64,000 nucleotides of DNA from JBBROS01 sp965260995 (lineage in GTDB: Bacteria; Pseudomonadota; Alphaproteobacteria; Acetobacterales; Acetobacteraceae). The notes beneath the pieces are model-generated. The model was not told the origin of the DNA and searched no databases. It saw nothing but the letters and a program-made list of their open reading frames with translations. How positions within the stretch are numbered: the stretch's first letter is position 1; each line of letters starts with the position of its first letter. The translations under genes and the position numbers were made by a program. Where the stretch lies: positions 186,001 to 250,000 of the forward strand of contig CBDHCD010000002.1 in assembly GCA_965260995.1 (NCBI GenBank), given 5' to 3'. Below, piece by piece: positions 49,202 through 58,555 of the stretch.

Positions 49202-51253
49202 CTAACCTGGCGACTCGTCTTCGGCCAGCCCTCCCAGCCGTAATCCCTCCGCGAAATGCAAGCGGTCCTCGTCTCGTTCGAACGCCGCCGTGCGCAGGAA
49301 TCGGCTCACCGAGAACCGCGGATCGACCGCCAGCAGGCGCCGACGCACAACGGCCGCTTCCTGCGCCTCCCCGAGATACCCGAGCGCCGCTAGGTAGGGC
49401 TTGTAAGGCGCGGAAAACGCCGGGTTCAGCTCGCTCACGCTGCGGCCCGCCACCACCGCGGCCGCGTAATCGCGCCGCATCAGCGCGATCGTGCAGTAGC
49501 CGATGTCGTAGTGGAAGGCCCCCGGATCCATCGGCGACAACTGCTTGTAGCGGTTCAGTTGCCGCTCGGCCTCGTCCAGGTCGCCGAGCCCGATCTGCGC
49601 CGCCGCCGACAGCGCCCACGCCATTCCGAGGTTCGGATTCAACGTCAGCGCCTGGCGGTGCAGCGCCACGGCTTCGCGCAGGCGGCGTTGCAGCGCGGCG
49701 CGCACGTGCCCGGCGATCGTGAATCCCCTCGCGTCCTGCGGATCCAGCGTGATCGCGCGCTGGGCATGATGCGAGGCTTCCCCTTCCACCGCGTCGAGGT
49801 CGTCCGTCCAGCTGTTGCAGGACAGGAAGTAAAGCCAGTAGGCGTAACGCGCGTGGGCCGAGGCGTAGTCGGGTTCGAGGTCGATCGCCTGGCGCAGCAA
49901 GTCGCCAGCCTGCATGAAGCTCGCGTGATCGAGCCGGGTCATCGCCGGGATGGCCCGGAGCATCAAGTCGTAGGCCGAGGGGTGCTTCGGCGAGCGGTGC
50001 ATGGCCCGGCGGCTCTCGATCAGCATCACTTCCGGATCGACCTGCGCCACCACCTCCGCCGCCACTTCGTCCTGCAGCGTCAGCAGGTCCTCCGTTTCCC
50101 GGTCGAACCGCCGCGCCCACACCACCTGGCTGCCGTCCTGCAAGTCGATCAGCCGCACCGTGATGCGCAGCCGCTTGCCGGCGCGCTGCACCGAGCCGTC
50201 CAGCAGGTAATCGAGCCCGAGCGCCCGCCGCAGGGCCGCATCGTCGCGCGCCTCGTTGACGAACTGCGCAATCGAGGAGCTCGACACCAGGAACAGCCAG
50301 CGGAAGCGCGCCAGGTCGGAGGTGATCTCCTCGGCCAACCCGAGCGCCAGGTGCGCCTCGGCCGCGTCGGTCCCGACCAGCGCGAACGGCAGCACCCCGA
50401 GCTTGGCCCCGTCCCGCGCCGCCGGCGGCCGGGCGTCGGCGCGGCCCTCCGGCGCGTTGGGCACGGCCAACGGCAGTTCCGTCCGCACCGCCTTGCCGCT
50501 GCGGATCTCGTTCAATAACGCCTGCGTCTCAGGCGACGGCACCGCGTCCATCAAATCCGCCAGCACCGCCCGGCAGCGTTCGTAGGATTGGATCGCCAGC
50601 CCGCGCTCGCCGCGCTCGGCATGGGCGCGCATCAGGGCGCGCCACGCCCCTTCGTGCGCCCGATCAATCGTCAGCAATTGCTGCGCCGACGGCAGCAGCT
50701 CCGCCGGCGTGCGCGCCTCCATCAGCAGCGCCTCCGCCACGTTGCGCGCCCGGTCCCGCAACCGTTCCCGCTCCGCGTGCAGCCACACGTCGAACGACGG
50801 ATCGACCCCGTCGAGTTCCTCCAGCAACTCGCTGTCCAGCAGTGCCAGCGAGCCGGGGTGGGCGGTGGTCGCGCGAAGCACCTCCTCGACGTCGACCCAG
50901 ACGACGCCGGGACGCAGCGCTAGGCTGTCGCGGCTGATCGACAGGATGTCCTGGTCCGTCGGCGCGAGCACCTCCAGCAGCCGGTGGATCTCCTGCCGCA
51001 GCGACGCCCGCGCCTGCTCCTCCGGCCGCCGGCTCCAGAGCAACTCCGCCATGCGCGAGCGCAGCACCGGGCGTGGTTGCGACAGCGCCACGATTGCGAG
51101 CAATGCCCGCGTTTTTCGGCCTGGCGGCAGGATGCTCTCGCCGCTGGACGTCCAGGCTTCCATTTGACCGATAAGTCGCAGCCGCACTGCAACCACATCG
51201 GGAGCAGTTCCGGAAACGTTAGCCTCGACTTGGATCAGGGACTGGGTGATCAC
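49202..51253 (-). CDS. BTAD-type transcriptional regulator with TPR/TolB-like region
   Basis: A 683-residue protein with three parts. Residues about 20-110 resemble the winged helix of BTAD/SARP activators (LRLIGQMEAWTSSGESILPPGRKTRALLAIVAL), followed by the BTAD helical domain (VWVDVEEVL.., RGERGLAIQSYERCRAVLADLM) up to about 250. Then comes a TolB/CadC-type segment (LGVLPFALVGTDAAEAHLALGLAEEITSDLARFRWLFLVSSSSIAQF). The last 280 residues are tetratricopeptide-like repeats. Probably a signal-responsive activator. The start GTG at 51253 is uncertain; the frame is open further upstream where it overlaps gshA antisense. Confidence 0.82.
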   Translation of the reverse strand: MITQSLIQVEANVSGTAPDVVAVRLRLIGQMEAWTSSGESILPPGRKTRALLAIVALSQPRPVLRSRMAELLWSRRPEEQARASLRQEIHRLLEVLAPTDQDILSISRDSLALRPGVVWVDVEEVLRATTAHPGSLALLDSELLEELDGVDPSFDVWLHAERERLRDRARNVAEALLMEARTPAELLPSAQQLLTIDRAHEGAWRALMRAHAERGERGLAIQSYERCRAVLADLMDAVPSPETQALLNEIRSGKAVRTELPLAVPNAPEGRADARPPAARDGAKLGVLPFALVGTDAAEAHLALGLAEEITSDLARFRWLFLVSSSSIAQFVNEARDDAALRRALGLDYLLDGSVQRAGKRLRITVRLIDLQDGSQVVWARRFDRETEDLLTLQDEVAAEVVAQVDPEVMLIESRRAMHRSPKHPSAYDLMLRAIPAMTRLDHASFMQAGDLLRQAIDLEPDYASAHARYAYWLYFLSCNSWTDDLDAVEGEASHHAQRAITLDPQDARGFTIAGHVRAALQRRLREAVALHRQALTLNPNLGMAWALSAAAQIGLGDLDEAERQLNRYKQLSPMDPGAFHYDIGYCTIALMRRDYAAAVVAGRSVSELNPAFSAPYKPYLAALGYLGEAQEAAVVRRRLLAVDPRFSVSRFLRTAAFERDEDRLHFAEGLRLGGLAEDESPG

Positions 51254-51368
51254 GACACCATTACCGCTAACTTCACGATCAAACACAATACCACTATGAC
51301 AGGGTTCACACCTATAAACCAAGAGTGAACAGCCGGGGAGGTAAATTGTTGCGCCGATGCCGCTGTCG

Positions 51369-52748
51369 TCAGATGGCCGCCTCTTGAAAAATGCGGGACG
51401 CCTCTCCACCCCAAACACGCTCGTAGCGCTCGAGCCAGTGTTCCGCCTGCGTCGGCTCTCCCGCCACGAGCGGCAGCAGCGGCGCCAGCAACCGCCGCTC
51501 ATCCTCGCCCGACTCGTCGACCTGCCCTCGCGCCCGCAACCCGTCCGAGGCGATGTCCACCACCTCGCGCGCCAAGTCCCGCACCGTGCCCCCACCCCAG
51601 GGCGCCCCGAGCGCCAGCCGCGGCACCTCGCCGCGCAGCGCCACGTAGTCGGGCCAAGGACGCCGCCGCACCAGCGCCTCGGCCGCCGCCAGCGCCGCGT
51701 CGTCGTAGAGCAGTCCGGTCCACAGCGCGCTCTGGGCCAGCATCATCTCGGGCCGCCCGGCGTCCGCGCCGCGCATCTCGAGGAACCGCTTGACCCTGAC
51801 ATCCGTGAACGCCGTCGTCATGTGGTCGTCGAAGTCGCCCACCGTCGCGCGCGCGCCGGGCAGCAGGTTGTCGAACCCGTCCGCCATGTAGCTGCGGAAC
51901 GAGCGACCGGCGACGTCGTGATACCGCCCGTCCCGCATCACGAAGTACATCGGCACGTCCAGCAGCCACTCGACGTAGCGCTCGAACCCGAACCCCTCCT
52001 CGAACATCGCCGCCGGCATGCCGCTGCGCTGGTCGTCCACGTCGGTCCACACCCGCGCCCGGCTCGACAGGAACCCACTCGGCCGCCCGTCCACGAACGG
52101 CGAGTTGGCGAACAGCGCCGTCGCCACCGGCTGCAGGGCCAGGGACACGCGCAGCTTGCGCGCCATGTCCTGCTCCGAGGAGTAATCGAGGTTGACCTGC
52201 ACCGTGCAGGTCCGCTGCATCATATCGAGGCCCAGCGCGCCGACCGTGGGCATGTAGCGCCGCATGATCGCGTAGCGCCCCTTCGGCATCCAAGGCATTT
52301 CGGCGCGCGGCATCGTCGGGTGATGCCCGAGCGGCGCGAAGCCGAGCCCCAGCCGCTCGCCGATCGGGCGCAGCGCGTCGAAATGCGCCCGCAGCTCCGC
52401 CTCCGCCTCGTGCAGCGTCCGCACCAGCCCGCCCGACAGCTCAAGCTGTCCCGCCGGCTCCAGCGACACGGACGCCGAACGGTTCGGCCCCTGTCCCTTC
52501 AGCCCGATTGGCCGGGCGTCCTCCATGATCGGCTCCCACGCCCCCGGCCGGGCCAGCCCTTCCAGCACGGCCCGGATGCCGTCCGGCTCGTAGGGCGGCG
52601 GACGCAGGTCCGCGGTCGTGAAGCCGAACTTCTCGTGCTCGGTGCCGATCCGGTACTCGTCCTTGGGCTTGCAACCGGCGGCGATGTGGTCAGCCAGTTG
52701 CCGCACCGACGCGATCGGCGTCTCGTCGGTGTCTCCGGGATTGGACAT
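51369..52748 (-). CDS. gshA: glutamate-cysteine ligase (plant-type GshA/EgtA group)
   Basis: A 459-residue ligase making gamma-glutamylcysteine, the first step of glutathione synthesis. It resembles the plant/alphaproteobacterial type: RIGTEHEKFGF, SVSLEPAGQLELSGG, the MPTVGALGLDMMQRTCTVQVNLDYSSEQDMARKLRVSLALQPVATALFANSPF block and YFVMRDGRYHDVAGRSFRSYM. The ATG at 52748 (MSNPGDTDETP) is chosen; the frame is open to 52790. It is divergent from ubiA and followed by the BTAD regulator. Confidence 0.94.
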   Translation of the reverse strand: MSNPGDTDETPIASVRQLADHIAAGCKPKDEYRIGTEHEKFGFTTADLRPPPYEPDGIRAVLEGLARPGAWEPIMEDARPIGLKGQGPNRSASVSLEPAGQLELSGGLVRTLHEAEAELRAHFDALRPIGERLGLGFAPLGHHPTMPRAEMPWMPKGRYAIMRRYMPTVGALGLDMMQRTCTVQVNLDYSSEQDMARKLRVSLALQPVATALFANSPFVDGRPSGFLSSRARVWTDVDDQRSGMPAAMFEEGFGFERYVEWLLDVPMYFVMRDGRYHDVAGRSFRSYMADGFDNLLPGARATVGDFDDHMTTAFTDVRVKRFLEMRGADAGRPEMMLAQSALWTGLLYDDAALAAAEALVRRRPWPDYVALRGEVPRLALGAPWGGGTVRDLAREVVDIASDGLRARGQVDESGEDERRLLAPLLPLVAGEPTQAEHWLERYERVWGGEASRIFQEAAI

Positions 52749-52884
52749 AATGGGGTCCGCGCGTCGTGGGCCGACAACAAACGGCGGCACCGCTGGCGCG
52801 TCAAGCTGGGCTTCCGCCTGCTCGGTTCGACGCTCCCGGCGGCGCGCCCTGGCGTCGCCGGGCCGGGCCGCTTATTCAGAGGTC

Positions 52885-53778
52885 ATGCCAGGCTGGACCG
52901 ACATCGCCGCGACCGGCTGGGTCGCCCGCCTGCCTGCCCGCCCCCGCGCCTTCGCCACCCTTGCCCGGCTCGACCGCCTGATCGGCGCGTGGCTGCTGTT
53001 TCTTCCCGGCTCGTGGAGCATCCTTCTCGCCCGTCCCGGCACCGGGACGGCCGCGCGCCTCGTCGTGCTGTTCGCCGTCGGCAGCCTCGTCATGCGCGGG
53101 GCCGGGTGCGTGGTCAACGACATGTGGGACCGCGACATGGACCGCCAGGTCACCCGCACCGCCGGCCGGCCGCTCGCCAGCGGCGCGCTGCGGCTGCGCG
53201 AGGCCGCCTGGTTCCTCGCGGCCCTGCTAGGCGCCGGCCTCGTGGTCCTGCTGCAGTTGAACGGCTTGGCGCAAGGCCTCGGCGTCGCCTCGCTCGCCCT
53301 CGTGGCGCTCTACCCGCTCGCCAAGCGCGTCACCTGGTGGCCGCAGGCCATGCTCGGCATCACCTTCGGCTGGGGCGCCCCGATGGGCTACGCCGCCGCC
53401 GCCGACCAGCTCGACCCGGCCGCCCTCGCCCTCTACGCCGCCGCCTTCGCCTGGATCCTCGGTTACGACACCATCTACGCCCACCAGGACCGCGAGGACG
53501 ACGCCTTGATCGGCGTCCGCAGCACCGCCCGCCTGTTCGCCGGCAGCACCCGCCCGTTCCTCGCGGCCTGCTACGCCGCGACCATCGCCCTGCTCGCCCT
53601 GGCGGGAAGCCTCGCCGGCCTGGGCACCCTGTTCTTCGTCGCCCTGGCCGCCCCCGCCGCCGTGCTCGCGTGGCAGGTCCTGACCCTCGACATCGACGAC
53701 CCCGCCGGCTGCCTGCGCCGCTTCCACCGCAACCGCGAGGCCGGCCTGCTCATCGCCCTCGCCATCCTGCTCGGATGA
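52885..53778 (+). CDS. ubiA: 4-hydroxybenzoate polyprenyltransferase
   Basis: An integral membrane prenyltransferase of 297 residues that attaches the polyprenyl tail to 4-hydroxybenzoate in ubiquinone synthesis. The two Asp-rich Mg-binding motifs are NDMWDRDMD (79-86) and the DTIYAHQDREDD loop (about 195-206). Eight to nine hydrophobic segments are seen. The ATG at 52885 has AGAGG upstream. It overlaps the methyltransferase start by 4 bases. Confidence 0.94.
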   Translation: MPGWTDIAATGWVARLPARPRAFATLARLDRLIGAWLLFLPGSWSILLARPGTGTAARLVVLFAVGSLVMRGAGCVVNDMWDRDMDRQVTRTAGRPLASGALRLREAAWFLAALLGAGLVVLLQLNGLAQGLGVASLALVALYPLAKRVTWWPQAMLGITFGWGAPMGYAAAADQLDPAALALYAAAFAWILGYDTIYAHQDREDDALIGVRSTARLFAGSTRPFLAACYAATIALLALAGSLAGLGTLFFVALAAPAAVLAWQVLTLDIDDPAGCLRRFHRNREAGLLIALAILLG

Positions 53779-54410
53779 GCGACTTCATCGCCGCCCACAC
53801 CACCCTCGCCCGCCCGCCCCTGGTGCCCGAGGTCGTCCTTCACCTCGCCACCGAGATCACTCCCATTTGGCAGGCGAGCGAAGATTGGCTCGGCCGCGTC
53901 GGCATCGACCCGCCGTTCTGGGCCTTCGCCTGGCCCGGCAGCCAGGCCATCGCCCGCCACGTGCTCGACGCACCCCACCTGGTCGCCGGGCGCCGCGTGC
54001 TCGATTTCGCCGCCGGCTGCGGCCTGGCCGCCATCGCCTGCGCCCGGGCCGGCGGCGCCGTCACCGAGGCCGCCGACATCGATCCGATGGCTCTCAACGC
54101 CGTTCGCCTGAACGCCGCCCAAAATCAGGTGGACGTTGCGGCCCTGCCGGGCGACGTCGTGGGCACATCCTGCCGTTGGGACCTGATCGTCTGCGGCGAC
54201 GTCTGCTACGAGGCTCCTATGGCCCGGCGCATCATGCCCTGGCTCCGGGACATGGCCCGCGACGCCGAGGTGTGGATCGCCGACCCAGGCCGCGCCTACC
54301 TCCCCGGCCACGGCGCGACGCCTTTCGCCGCTTACGACGTCCCGACCTCGTTGGAACTAGAGGACCACCCCTTCCGGCGGACGCGTCTGCTGCGGCTCGC
54401 CCCCGCTTAA
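53775..54410 (+). CDS. ETFB-type protein lysine methyltransferase (class I SAM)
   Basis: A 211-residue class I SAM-dependent methyltransferase. The segment PPFWAFAWPGSQAIARHVLD and the SAM motif VLDFAAGCGLAAIACARAGG with acidic ADID match bacterial homologues of the electron-transfer-flavoprotein beta lysine methyltransferase (METTL20 type). Such enzymes may modify ETF or ribosomal protein L7/L12; the substrate here is not shown. Its ATG overlaps the ubiA stop (ATGA), so both are co-translated. Confidence 0.8.
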   Translation: MSDFIAAHTTLARPPLVPEVVLHLATEITPIWQASEDWLGRVGIDPPFWAFAWPGSQAIARHVLDAPHLVAGRRVLDFAAGCGLAAIACARAGGAVTEAADIDPMALNAVRLNAAQNQVDVAALPGDVVGTSCRWDLIVCGDVCYEAPMARRIMPWLRDMARDAEVWIADPGRAYLPGHGATPFAAYDVPTSLELEDHPFRRTRLLRLAPA

Positions 54411-54417
54411 CGTCGCA

Positions 54418-54552
54418 TCAGCGCTCGAAGCGCGCCATGCGCTCGGCCAACTCGTCGGCCAGCGCCCAGATGCGATAAGGCTGCATCGGCACGTCCGGAT
54501 CGTTCAGCAGCCGATCCAGCTCCTCCTGCGTCGCCTCAGTTGTCTCGCGCAT
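54418..54552 (-). CDS. small conserved-looking 44-residue protein
   Basis: A 44-residue ORF with an acidic helix and a conserved-looking core EELDRLLNDPDVPMQPYRIWALADELAER. I believe similar short proteins of this pattern occur in other alphaproteobacteria, but cannot confirm. The ATG at 54552 is chosen; the frame extends to 54633. It converges on the methyltransferase gene with 7 bases between. Function unknown. Confidence 0.5.
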   Translation of the reverse strand: MRETTEATQEELDRLLNDPDVPMQPYRIWALADELAERMARFER

Positions 54553-54918
54553 CCGCACTCGGGCATCGCTCCAACATGACAGGACGGTAACAATGAGAGT
54601 TGAACGTGGCGAAAGCATGACAGTTCCTGACAAGCCCGCTTCCGCGCCGCCTGACCCGGCTTACCGTAAGGAATCGTATCCATGCGCTGTTCGAAGGCAC
54701 CCCACGGCCTGGAGATCGGCCTGAGCTATCGCCCGGCGGTGTTTTAGCTCCGCTGACAGGTCAGAAAGCCCACCGTGCGCAGCCATATGTCCGCGTGCTG
54801 GTCCCATCAACCGCCCGATTGCCCCGTGGCCAGCGTGAAGCCTCGATGATAGGTGGCAGTCGCACCGCCCCAACCTAAACTATGGATAAACCGACCGTAT
54901 TAAGGTGACGCATCGCTC
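54553..54918. other. 366-bp interval with no secure gene
   Basis: Apart from upstream sequence of the 44-residue ORF, I see no supportable gene. A 70-codon minus-strand frame (54661-54873) has no recognisable motif. The segment near 54880-54905 is comparatively AT-rich (ACTATGGATAAACC, GTATTAAGG) and could hold a promoter. Confidence 0.4.
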
Positions 54919-55302
54919 TCAACGGTCGTTGTCCCTGTAGCGCCGTTGGTCCGAGCCGTAACGCCCGTTGTCGTCGCGCCGCCGGTCGTCGTAGCCGCTT
55001 CTCGGGTCCCGGTCCGGCCGCCCGCGCTCGTCGTAGGCGCGTTGGCCGCGGTTGTCATAGCGCTCCCGGTCGGATTGTCGGCGGCGATATTCCTCGTCGC
55101 GCGCCGCTTGTTCCTGGTCCCGGCGCCCACGTTCGTAGGCGTCCCGCTCCCGGTCGCCGCTGCCTTGGTTGTTGCCGTTGCCACCCCGGTTCAGCAACTG
55201 ATCCTGCAGCAGCTTACCGACGTCGTTCAGACTCTGGGCACTCGCCGGCCCAGCCAGACCCGTGATTGCAAGCCCGATCAGCGCCGCCGTCGTGATGCGC
55301 AT
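54919..55302 (-). CDS. secreted Arg/Asp-rich protein
   Basis: A 127-residue protein with a signal peptide (1-23, AGPASAQ). The mature part begins LNDVGKLLQDQLLNRGGN and then becomes a highly charged R/D/Y/E low-complexity region (RERDAYERGRRDQEQAARDEEYRRRQ, GYDDRRRDDNGRYG). The layout resembles the protein at 1006-1395 and these occur widely in Acetobacteraceae-like genomes. The frame extends to 55368 but the ATG at 55302 begins the signal. No function recognised. Confidence 0.65.
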   Translation of the reverse strand: MRITTAALIGLAITGLAGPASAQSLNDVGKLLQDQLLNRGGNGNNQGSGDRERDAYERGRRDQEQAARDEEYRRRQSDRERYDNRGQRAYDERGRPDRDPRSGYDDRRRDDNGRYGSDQRRYRDNDR

Positions 55303-55374
55303 CTCATCCTCCCGCCCGTTATGATAAAGCGAACGCGCCGCCCTCCGCCGGGTTCGCCGCCGCGACAACCTTGC

Positions 55375-56238
55375 TCACCGGTTCATCAGCACCGGCAGGG
55401 TCGCGTGCTCCAGCACGTGCCGCGTCACGCCGCCCAGGATCAGTTGCCGCAGCCGTGAGTGCGAGTACGCCCCCATCGCCAGCAGGTCCGCCCCGAACGC
55501 GCGCGCCGCGTCCAGCAGCCCCCGCCCCAGCTCCTTCTCGCTTGGCCGGAACACCTTGGTCTCGACCTCGATGCCGTGCAGCGCCAGGTATCCCGCCAGG
55601 TCCGCCGCCCCCGGCCCCCGGCGTTGGTACTCGTCCGCCGACAGCACCTGCACCGCTTGCGCCCGCTGCATCCAGGGGATCGCCGCCTGCACCGCCGCCG
55701 CGCTTTCCGCGGTGCCGTTCCAGCCGACGCAGATCCGCGTGCCGATCGCCGGCCCCGGCGATTGCGGCGCGATCAGCACCGGCCGGCCGCTGTCGAACAG
55801 CACCGCGTGCAGCGCGTCGCTGCTGCTCACGTCGTCGCCCGCCTCGGGGTGCGGCACCACGGTGATGTCCGTCAGCCGGGCCAACTGCGCCACGAGGTCC
55901 TCCTCGCGCCCGGTGACGCTCGCGAAGTTCGCGGTGACGCCCCCGCCCCGGTTCGGTTCGGCGACCGTCACCCCGTGCTGCGCCACGAACCGGTCGAACA
56001 TCATGCGCACCGCGTCGCTCCGGTCGCTGCTCTCCTTCTCCGTCGCCGCCATCATCTCCTCGATCATCGCGCCAGACAGCCCTTCGCCGGCCAGCGGGGC
56101 CACGTCCCGGCTGTCGATGCGGACGTGCAACGCCGTCACGTGCGCGTTCCAGATGCGCCCGACCATCAGCGCCGTCGTCAGCGCCGCTTCCCCGGCGGCC
56201 GTGCCCGTCAATGGCAGCAACACTCTGCGGATAGGCAT
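55375..56238 (-). CDS. tandem-domain universal stress protein (UspA family)
   Basis: A 287-residue protein of two Usp domains. The N-terminal one begins RRVLLPLTGTAAGEAAL; the C-terminal one (from about 160) begins GTRICVGWNGTAESAAAV and ends with the ATP-binding-type DLLAMGAYSHSRLRQLILGGVTRHVLEHATLPVLM, carrying the GxxxHxxx9-GS-like segment. Cytosolic stress protein. The start at 56238 is an ATG. Confidence 0.92.
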   Translation of the reverse strand: MPIRRVLLPLTGTAAGEAALTTALMVGRIWNAHVTALHVRIDSRDVAPLAGEGLSGAMIEEMMAATEKESSDRSDAVRMMFDRFVAQHGVTVAEPNRGGGVTANFASVTGREEDLVAQLARLTDITVVPHPEAGDDVSSSDALHAVLFDSGRPVLIAPQSPGPAIGTRICVGWNGTAESAAAVQAAIPWMQRAQAVQVLSADEYQRRGPGAADLAGYLALHGIEVETKVFRPSEKELGRGLLDAARAFGADLLAMGAYSHSRLRQLILGGVTRHVLEHATLPVLMNR

Positions 56239-56285
56239 GGCATTCGATCCCGATCAGCGACGCATCAGCTTACCTTATACCCGAA

Positions 56286-57764
56286 TCAGCCCAAGTTCGT
56301 CAGCCGGCTGGTGACCTGCGCCAGCGCCCACTCCGCGTCCGTCGCGTCCACCACGAGCCAGTCGTCTGGCCGCGCCGCCGCACGGGCCGCCTCGCGCAGC
56401 ACCGCCACGTCCGCGTCCGAGGCGTCCCCCCGCCGCCCTGCGACCCGGCGCTCCAGCACACCGAGCGGCGCGTCCAGCCACACGCCCAGGAACGCAGCCC
56501 CTGCCCGCCGCGCCGCTTCGGCCACGCCCCGCCGCGACGCCGCGCCCAGGAACGTCGCGTCGGCGACGACGGCGTGCCCCGCTCCGGCCGCCGCGCCGAC
56601 CGCCTCCAGCAGCGCCGCCCCTGTCCGTTCGTGCGCCGCCGCCGTGTAGGCCGCGGCGCTGAGGTTCTGCTCCGGCAGCGCCCCGAACAGCCGCTTGCGC
56701 ACCTCGTCGCTGCGGACCACCAACGCGCCCGGCGCCGCGCCCAGCCCGGGCGCGACCGCCCGCGCCAGCGTGGTCTTGCCGCTGCCCATCAGCCCGCCCA
56801 CCGCCAGCACCACTGCGCGTCCCGTCGGCCGCCCCGGATCGAGATAGCCGAATGCCGCCTCGACCAGCGCGTCCGCCGGCTGCCCCCGCGCCGCCGTCAC
56901 GTGGGCGCGGATCATCGCCCGCAACGACAGGAACGGGGCCAAGCCCGCGACCAGCCCGGCGTCCCCGGTCCGCGCCACGTAGCGCCCCAGCACTAGGTTC
57001 GCCGCCGCCCGCGACACCATCCGGTCGAGGTCCATCAGCAGGAACGCCAGGTCGTATCCCGGGTCGATCGTCGCCAGCGCCTCGTCGAACTCGAGCGCGT
57101 CGAACGGCGCGGGTCGGCCCCGCCACATCAGCATGTTGCCCAGGTGCAGGTCTCCGTGCGCTCGCCGCACCAACGGCGCCCGCGCCGTCAGCCGCGCCCC
57201 GGCCCGGTCGAGCGCCGCCGCCACGCCGTCCTGCCACGCCCCGACCAGGCAGTGGTCAAGCCCCGCCGCCCGCGCCGCCGCCGCGTTCCCGGCCAGGACG
57301 CCCGACATCCGCGCCAGCGGGTCCCCGACCGCCGCCAGCGGCTGCGCCGCGTGCATCTCCGCCACCACGTCCCCGAGCGCGGTCAGCAGCGCCGCGTCGA
57401 CCCGCCCCTGCTCCGCCATGCGGTCGAGGAAGTCGTCGTCCGGCACCGCCCGCATCCGCAGCACCCAATCGACCACGTCCCCTTCGCCGCCGATCCCGAT
57501 CCCGCCCGCCCGCCGCACCAGCGGCACGACGTCCTGATACAATCCCGGCACGTGCGGCGCGTTCAGCGCCAGTTCCCGTTCCAGGAACCGCCGCCGCTCG
57601 CCCACCGCCGAGAAATCGAGGAAGCCGAGCCGCACCGCCTTCTTCAGCTTCCACGCCGTCTCGGTTCCGCGGAACACGGCCGAGATGTGCGTCTCGGTCG
57701 GCGGCCCGCCCGAGAGCCCGGTCAGGAACGCCGCCGCCGCCGCCTGTCCCGGCAGCACCGCCAC
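56286..57764 (-). CDS. bifunctional aminoglycoside phosphotransferase-like/AAA ATPase protein
   Basis: A 492-residue two-domain protein. The N-terminal half is APH-like: AVFRGTETAWKLKKAVRLGFLDFS, then the kinase-type RRAHGDLHLGNML (catalytic HGD) and FDALEFDE. The C-terminal half has a Walker A GGLMGSGKTTLA (about 327-338) and VVADATFLG, resembling small NMP-kinase-like P-loop proteins. Such fusions occur in proteobacteria; function unknown. GTG start at 57764, overlapping the pdxH stop by one base. Confidence 0.87.
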   Translation of the reverse strand: MAVLPGQAAAAAFLTGLSGGPPTETHISAVFRGTETAWKLKKAVRLGFLDFSAVGERRRFLERELALNAPHVPGLYQDVVPLVRRAGGIGIGGEGDVVDWVLRMRAVPDDDFLDRMAEQGRVDAALLTALGDVVAEMHAAQPLAAVGDPLARMSGVLAGNAAAARAAGLDHCLVGAWQDGVAAALDRAGARLTARAPLVRRAHGDLHLGNMLMWRGRPAPFDALEFDEALATIDPGYDLAFLLMDLDRMVSRAAANLVLGRYVARTGDAGLVAGLAPFLSLRAMIRAHVTAARGQPADALVEAAFGYLDPGRPTGRAVVLAVGGLMGSGKTTLARAVAPGLGAAPGALVVRSDEVRKRLFGALPEQNLSAAAYTAAAHERTGAALLEAVGAAAGAGHAVVADATFLGAASRRGVAEAARRAGAAFLGVWLDAPLGVLERRVAGRRGDASDADVAVLREAARAAARPDDWLVVDATDAEWALAQVTSRLTNLG

Positions 57765-58408
57765 TAGGGGTAAAGCGAACCCGAGGCCCAGCCCCGGCCC
57801 GCGCCCTCCTCCTCCGGGCGCGTGAACACCCGGCGGTCATGCAGGCGGAACGGCATGTCCTGCCAGAACTCGATCACCCGCGGCGCAACCCTGAACCCCG
57901 ACCAGTGCGCCGGCCGCGGAATGCTGTCCCCAGGGTGGCGCGCGTCCAGTTCCGCGACCCGCCGCTCCAACTCCGCCCGGCCTGGCAACGGCCGCGACTG
58001 GTCCGACGCCGCCGCCCCGAGCCGCGACACCCGCGCCCGGCTGTTGAAGTAGGCATCCGCCTCCGCGTCGCTGACCGGCCCCAACGGACCCTCGATCCGC
58101 ACCTGCCGCCGCAGGCTCTTCCAGTGGAACAGCAGCGCCGCCCGCGGGTTGGCCCGCAGCTCCTCGCCTTTGCGGCTCTGCTGGTTGGTGTAGAACACGA
58201 AGCCGTCGGCGTCGTGGTCCTTCAGCAGCACCATCCGCACCGACGGCCGCCCGTCCGCCGTGCTGGTCGCCAACGCCATCGCGTTCGGGTCGTTCGGTTC
58301 GAGCCGCCCCGCCTCCGCCAGCCAGGCGTCGAACAAGGCAATCGGGTCGTCCACCTCGGGGATGCCAAGCGGCTGGTCACGCGGCGGGGCGGCGTCGGTC
58401 TGGGACAT
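57764..58408 (-). CDS. pdxH: pyridoxamine 5'-phosphate oxidase
   Basis: FMN-dependent enzyme of 214 residues converting pyridoxamine or pyridoxine 5'-phosphate to PLP. Motifs are RMVLLKDHDADGFVFYTNQQSRKGEEL, FHWKSLRRQVRIEG, PRPAHWSGFRV and the terminal GWASGSLYP-type ending with RLxP. The ATG at 58408 is chosen over the open upstream frame. It overlaps the next gene by one base and is divergent from fabI with 147 bases between. Confidence 0.95.
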   Translation of the reverse strand: MSQTDAAPPRDQPLGIPEVDDPIALFDAWLAEAGRLEPNDPNAMALATSTADGRPSVRMVLLKDHDADGFVFYTNQQSRKGEELRANPRAALLFHWKSLRRQVRIEGPLGPVSDAEADAYFNSRARVSRLGAAASDQSRPLPGRAELERRVAELDARHPGDSIPRPAHWSGFRVAPRVIEFWQDMPFRLHDRRVFTRPEEEGAGRGWASGSLYP

Positions 58409-58555
58409 GCCCCCACATTTGCCCGCATCCGCGCCCGCTTCAACCGCCCGCCGCAGCATCCCCGTCCGCCGCCGCCGCCGCTCTTGCCGCCGGTCCCCCC
58501 CTGTGCGACCACGCCTGCCCGCAGCTTCCACTCCTGTCCTGGCGAGGTTCCCACC

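Noticed and set aside
51357..54410. 1017-codon plus-strand frame as one protein
   Set aside because: Its first part is antisense to gshA and out of frame with ubiA; only the last 211 residues are the methyltransferase.
54661..54873. 70-codon minus-strand frame as a gene
   Set aside because: No start context, no motif and no conserved-looking segment; listed only as part of an empty interval.
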